From DATGZX01 sp035296965 (GTDB taxonomy: Bacteria; Planctomycetota; Planctomycetia; Gemmatales; Gemmataceae), in assembly GCA_035296965.1 (NCBI GenBank), contig DATGZX010000414.1, positions 1 to 7,510 of the forward strand: a stretch of 7,510 bases of DNA, written 5' to 3'. Positions within the stretch are counted from its first letter, which is position 1. Each line of letters starts with the position of its first letter. The notes beneath the pieces are model-generated. The model made no database searches. It was not told where the DNA came from and was given only the letters and a program-made list of their open reading frames with translations. The translations under genes were made by a program, and so were the position numbers. Shown here piece by piece: positions 5,036 to 7,510 of this stretch.

Positions 5036-5539
5036 GTGGACCTGACCAAGTTGCCGTGGATTACCAAGGAAGGTTATTTCGATCCGGGGAAATTCCCAAT
5101 TGATGACATTTTGAAGCAGGCCGTTGGCACTGATGAAAGCCAATTTCGCTCTGGATTGACGCTATTGCAATCCATGTACTGTCACGGGCGCAGGGAAGCT
5201 GGCATTTTCCTTCTGGGCCTGTTGTTGACTTGCGAAGACAAGTGGGAAAAACGCAGCGCCATCGTGGAGGCTCTAGGGGTTGTCAAAACGCAAGCCTGTG
5301 TCGATCTTCTTTTCCGAGATCTGAAGCGCGTCAAGAGTTCCAACACGACACGACGGTACTTGACACATGTCATCAAGGTTTTGGCAGCCATGCCGTCGGA
5401 GTTGGTGCTTCCGGGGTTTTCATCGCTAGCCAGCGACAAGTCCTTTTCACCCAAAATGCGAGACAAGTTCAACGCTATTCTTCATCGGGACAGCATGGGA
5501 GACATTGACCTGTTTTGCGCGGAAGAGCCGGATTTCTAA
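5036..5539 (+). CDS. HEAT-like helical-repeat protein of unknown function
   Basis: A 167-residue protein. The frame is open from 4868, but the first part overlaps the preceding gene. GTG 5036, with GAGG at 5025-5028 seven bases before it, gives the sensible start MDLTKLPWITKEGYFDP. After about residue 22 it is nearly all helix in paired, HEAT-like units: DESQFRSGLTLLQSMYCHG, REAGIFLLGLLLTCEDKW, EKRSAIVEALGVVKTQACVDLLFRDLK, TTRRYLTHVIKVLAAMP, then MRDKFNAILHRD. The unit 'KRSAIVEALGVVKTQACVDLL' is very typical of HEAT/Armadillo-type repeats, which make protein-binding solenoids. The C-terminus is acidic (GDIDLFCAEEPDF). Partner unknown. The next gene begins nine bases after the stop. Confidence 0.66.
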   Translation: MDLTKLPWITKEGYFDPGKFPIDDILKQAVGTDESQFRSGLTLLQSMYCHGRREAGIFLLGLLLTCEDKWEKRSAIVEALGVVKTQACVDLLFRDLKRVKSSNTTRRYLTHVIKVLAAMPSELVLPGFSSLASDKSFSPKMRDKFNAILHRDSMGDIDLFCAEEPDF

Positions 5540-5548
5540 CAAAGGCAT

Positions 5549-6295
5549 ATGCCCATGAGATCGTGGAGACAGCGCTGGCCGGAGCGGATTCCCCGCCCCA
5601 AGGTACGCCGACTATCCGCCGACGAGCGGCAGCAACTCCTGGCAAAGATGACCAAGGAGATCGACTGCTCGCCGGTCCTATCGGGGTTCGGGGTGCAGGT
5701 GCGCTTGCTCCGGGGCCGCTTCTACATCGAGCGGCCCTTGTCCTCCGGCGTCAAGGCTTGGGGGCGCATCACGCCGCTGGCCGACGATTTGCTTCTCGAA
5801 GTGGAGCGGCGAAACTGGAGCGAGGTTGCCAGAGGATCGGCACAGAAGTTCATCAAGGTAATTGCCGGTGACACCCAAGGAACTTTCCACGGCCTCGGCT
5901 CCCTCGACCACTCCCTGCGGAAAGCCGGTCAGGGTTTGACCAGGCTGCCGATGAAGGTGAAGGATAACAAGTTCATCTACGCCGATACGGGCGCGGGCTG
6001 CACCGTGCAGGAGGCCCTGTTCCACTACTTCGGGCTGCCCATCGAGGTCATCGCCCAGCCAGCGCTCTGGTATTCGTATCACCGAACGCCACGCATCGTG
6101 GAGTGCGGCGAGGATCAAACACGAGTGCTGGTCCGCTTCACGGCCACGAGCCTGTCGGGGTCCTTCGGCGGCACCTGCTTGTATGCTCAGCGCGACGGCA
6201 CCTGGGGTGCCTACCCGATCAGGCCCAGCGAGAGCCGGAGCATCGCCAGCGCGGAAGCCTGGCTCGTCAAACGCAAGTGGAAGGCGTGGTGTTGA
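5549..6295 (+). CDS. Conserved-looking protein of unknown function (248 residues)
   Basis: A 248-residue protein nine bases after the HEAT-like gene. ATG 5555 (residue 3) is better spaced from AAAGG (5541-5545) than ATG 5549, so the true start may be two codons later. No known domain is recognised. The start is strongly basic (MRSWRQRWPERIPRPKVRR), followed by LSADERQQLLAKM. The body looks alpha/beta, with segments FGVQVRLLRGRFYIERPL (47-64), KFIYADTGAGCTVQEALFHYFGLP (141-164) and TRVLVRFTATSLSGSFGG (191-208). The DTGAG at 146-150 resembles an aspartic-protease motif, but its surroundings do not match the fold, so I do not call a protease. No signal peptide or membrane segment. The stop abuts the ATG of the next gene (TGAATG), so the two are probably coupled. 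I recall a similar pair in Gemmata-type planctomycetes but could not check it. Confidence 0.68.
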   Translation: MPMRSWRQRWPERIPRPKVRRLSADERQQLLAKMTKEIDCSPVLSGFGVQVRLLRGRFYIERPLSSGVKAWGRITPLADDLLLEVERRNWSEVARGSAQKFIKVIAGDTQGTFHGLGSLDHSLRKAGQGLTRLPMKVKDNKFIYADTGAGCTVQEALFHYFGLPIEVIAQPALWYSYHRTPRIVECGEDQTRVLVRFTATSLSGSFGGTCLYAQRDGTWGAYPIRPSESRSIASAEAWLVKRKWKAWC

Positions 6296-7168
6296 ATGGG
6301 AGTCATCAGCACGAAACTGGCGTCCCGGTTCCGCAAGGCCCAGAGGCAACTTGGCGGTTTGCGCCGACAGGCGGCGGCGGACTTCGCCCAGGTTCCGAAG
6401 GACGTGAAAAGCATGGAAGCTTTGGTCCGTTCCGGCCGCGACCCGCTTCATGCCGCCTACATCGCAGCCCAGAACTTCACGTCGTTTTTTGCCGAGGCCG
6501 TGTCGCAGTTCCGGGAGTTCGATCCCTACTGCAAAATCATTGGCCCCGCCGAGGAGGAGTACATGCCGGACGCCCCTCCCGTGAGTCCATTGACGAGAAG
6601 CTACTTCACTACCTGGGCGTTTTTCGACGTGCGCTTCGGTCCAGAGCGAGAAACGATTGGCTCTTGCCTGCTCGACGTGGCCGACTTGCTGGGGATGGAC
6701 TCTTTCATGGCTGAGACGATCCGCCGGTTTCAAAGTTCTCGCATGGGCATCTACGAGCATAGCGGAACCGAAGGCGGGCGGTGTCGGCTTCGGGAACTGG
6801 TCACGGAGGACGAGTGCACCTGCCATGTCGCCTCCGGCTACCGGGGTAAGCCGGGGGAACTCTGGTACGTCCGCCTGTGCCCGCCGTTGCTCGATCTGGT
6901 CGATTATCACGTCGTCTTCACAACGCCCTGCGTCTTGATCGGGGCGACGAAGGCAGATTGGACGGCGTACCTGAAGAAATCCATGCTGGGGTCGGCTGAC
7001 ACGAGGAAGTCCCTGCACGAGTTCATGAAGTTCGGCAAGGCGGCGAAGTCCGCCAGGCCGGACGAGTCGTGGAGCGAATTCATCTTCCAAGCGTATCATC
7101 ACCATCAATCGGATGCGATCTTCCTCACGGGAATACCTGACGTGAAGGAGAGCCTGCCTCATGCGTAG
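6296..7168 (+). CDS. Conserved-looking protein of unknown function (290 residues)
   Basis: A 290-residue protein whose ATG follows directly on the previous stop. No separate strong ribosome site is seen, which suggests translational coupling. Seen: a basic helical start (STKLASRFRKAQRQLGGLRRQ), a helix around DPLHAAYIAAQNFTSFFAEAV (49-69), the segment SYFTTWAFFDVRFGPERET (102-120), then IGSCLLDVADLLGMD. A cysteine-containing part (C163, C174, C176) leads into GYRGKPGELWYVRLCPPLLDLVDYHVVFTTP (181-211), and the C-terminus has FQAYHHHQSDAIFL (264-277) and ends SLPHA. The three-His run and scattered Cys could bind metal, but no fixed metal motif is recognised. No membrane segment or signal peptide. 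A 494-codon open frame on the opposite strand is a shadow of GC-rich codon use. Last gene of the operon; function unknown. Confidence 0.7.
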   Translation: MGVISTKLASRFRKAQRQLGGLRRQAAADFAQVPKDVKSMEALVRSGRDPLHAAYIAAQNFTSFFAEAVSQFREFDPYCKIIGPAEEEYMPDAPPVSPLTRSYFTTWAFFDVRFGPERETIGSCLLDVADLLGMDSFMAETIRRFQSSRMGIYEHSGTEGGRCRLRELVTEDECTCHVASGYRGKPGELWYVRLCPPLLDLVDYHVVFTTPCVLIGATKADWTAYLKKSMLGSADTRKSLHEFMKFGKAAKSARPDESWSEFIFQAYHHHQSDAIFLTGIPDVKESLPHA

Positions 7169-7350
7169 GGGGTCCAGAAAAAAGGGGACGCGGACCGTTT
7201 ACGGGGCCCGGTTGCCAGCCAACGCTTGCGGCGTTCTCGGCTGTTGCGCGAGTGGAGCTGCCTCTTACATGGGCAGGTGGATGGCCTGGCCTCGAAAACC
7301 GTGCGGGTTCGCGGACACGGCAGGCCAGGCGACGAAACACGCCGCAATTA

Positions 7351-7377
7351 CGAGGCGGGTGCCTCGCTCACGCTTTT
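7351..7377 (+). terminator. Terminator-like hairpin with T-run
   Basis: CGAGGC (7351-7356) pairs perfectly with GCCTCG (7361-7366) around a GGGT loop. A run of five T follows at 7373-7377, six bases after the stem. The stem is short and the T-run is offset, but this is the best intrinsic-terminator candidate downstream of the four-gene operon, about 180 bases after its last stop. Confidence 0.35.
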
Positions 7378-7420
7378 TGAAGTTGCGCTTTTTCGGACCT
7401 CTGTGCGCAACAGTAGAAAG

Positions 7421-7502
7421 GAGGCTCCTCCGCAGCTGTGAATTTGGGTAGAGTACGGTTTCTACCAACAATCGTATTCTCCCGAGCCGAGGAAGGAGCC
7501 TC
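7421..7502 (+). promoter_or_regulatory. Leader able to pair with the ribosome site of the next gene
   Basis: GAGGCTCC (7421-7428) is a perfect complement of GGAGCCTC (7495-7502), which overlaps the Shine-Dalgarno GGAAGGAG (7491-7498) before ATG 7506. Between them GGTAGA 7447-7452 pairs with TCTACC 7461-7466. A competing arm, GAGTACG 7451-7457 with CGTATTC 7473-7479 (one wobble), shares bases with it, so the two are mutually exclusive. This looks like a possible translation-control leader. The pairings are seen; the role is inference. Confidence 0.35.
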
Positions 7503-7505
7503 ACG

Positions 7506-7510
7506 ATGGT
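7506..7510 (+). CDS. Start of a gene cut by the window edge
   Basis: ATG at 7506 follows a strong ribosome site GGAAGGAG (7491-7498) at seven bases spacing. Only five bases are visible, so nothing can be said of the product. Confidence 0.45.

Larger units (their letters stand above)
7169..7505. other. 337-base gap without a supported gene
   Basis: The gap lies between the end of the operon and a gene entering at 7506. Frames open across it (for example 7161-7451 plus) are rich in Arg, Gly and Cys, lack a ribosome site and resemble nothing I know. It begins with an A-run and GGGGACGCGGACC near 7180-7196, which may be part of a dispersed repeat, but I cannot confirm that. It also holds a terminator-like hairpin (7351-7377) and a foldable leader (7421-7502). 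Confidence 0.45.

Noticed and set aside
4965..5045. 26-codon frame starting at ATG 4965, overlapping the preceding stop as ATGA
   Set aside because: GGAAGG directly touches the ATG, leaving no proper spacing. The peptide has no recognisable features and overlaps the better-supported GTG start at 5036.
5984..5998. DTGAG in the 248-residue protein as an aspartic-protease motif
   Set aside because: The flanking sequence lacks the hydrophobic strand and the later glycine segment of the retropepsin fold, so the match is likely accidental.
5678..7162. 494-codon open frame on the minus strand
   Set aside because: It is fully antisense to two better-supported genes, is Arg/Pro/Ala-rich without recognisable domains, and is the expected shadow of G/C-ending codons.

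Overview
The window reads as a gene-sparse accessory stretch from a GC-rich bacterium. The most likely source is a planctomycete of the Gemmata type. That rests on remembered resemblance of several proteins (the DUF5678-like/retropepsin pair, the TIGR02574-type antitoxin, the 248- and 290-residue unknown pair). No rRNA, tRNA or housekeeping gene is present, so the assignment is tentative.

Left part (1-2073, plus strand): a repeat-rich upstream region, then a stand-alone small protein with the look of the Cas2/VapD-like ferredoxin fold. Next comes a 286-base gap holding several strong nested inverted repeats, including 16-base arms with one mismatch. This gap may encode a structured RNA or the leader of the next gene. 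That gene encodes a 430-residue protein with a C-terminal diadenylate-cyclase (DisA_N/DAC) domain, so a cyclic-di-AMP-type nucleotide signal is the clearest biochemical theme. No receptor or effector for the signal is recognisable here.

Middle part (2074-4187): a minus-strand 76-residue DUF5678-like protein, a plus-strand RelB-like antitoxin whose toxin is reduced to an 18-codon stub, a 70-residue zinc-ribbon protein, and a minus-strand pair made of a DUF5678-like protein and a retropepsin-like aspartic protease. The pair overlaps by GTGA and is probably translationally coupled. Hairpins lie in both convergent gaps.

Right part (4546-7168): four plus-strand genes with spacings of 67, 9 and 0 bases, probably one operon. 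They encode a small helical unknown, a HEAT-like helical-repeat protein, and two unknown proteins of 248 and 290 residues that abut stop-to-start. I cannot assign a function to this operon. The sequence is visibly more GC-rich here than in the diadenylate-cyclase gene. The final 337 bases contain a terminator-like hairpin and a leader that can fold against the ribosome binding site of a gene starting five bases before the window ends.
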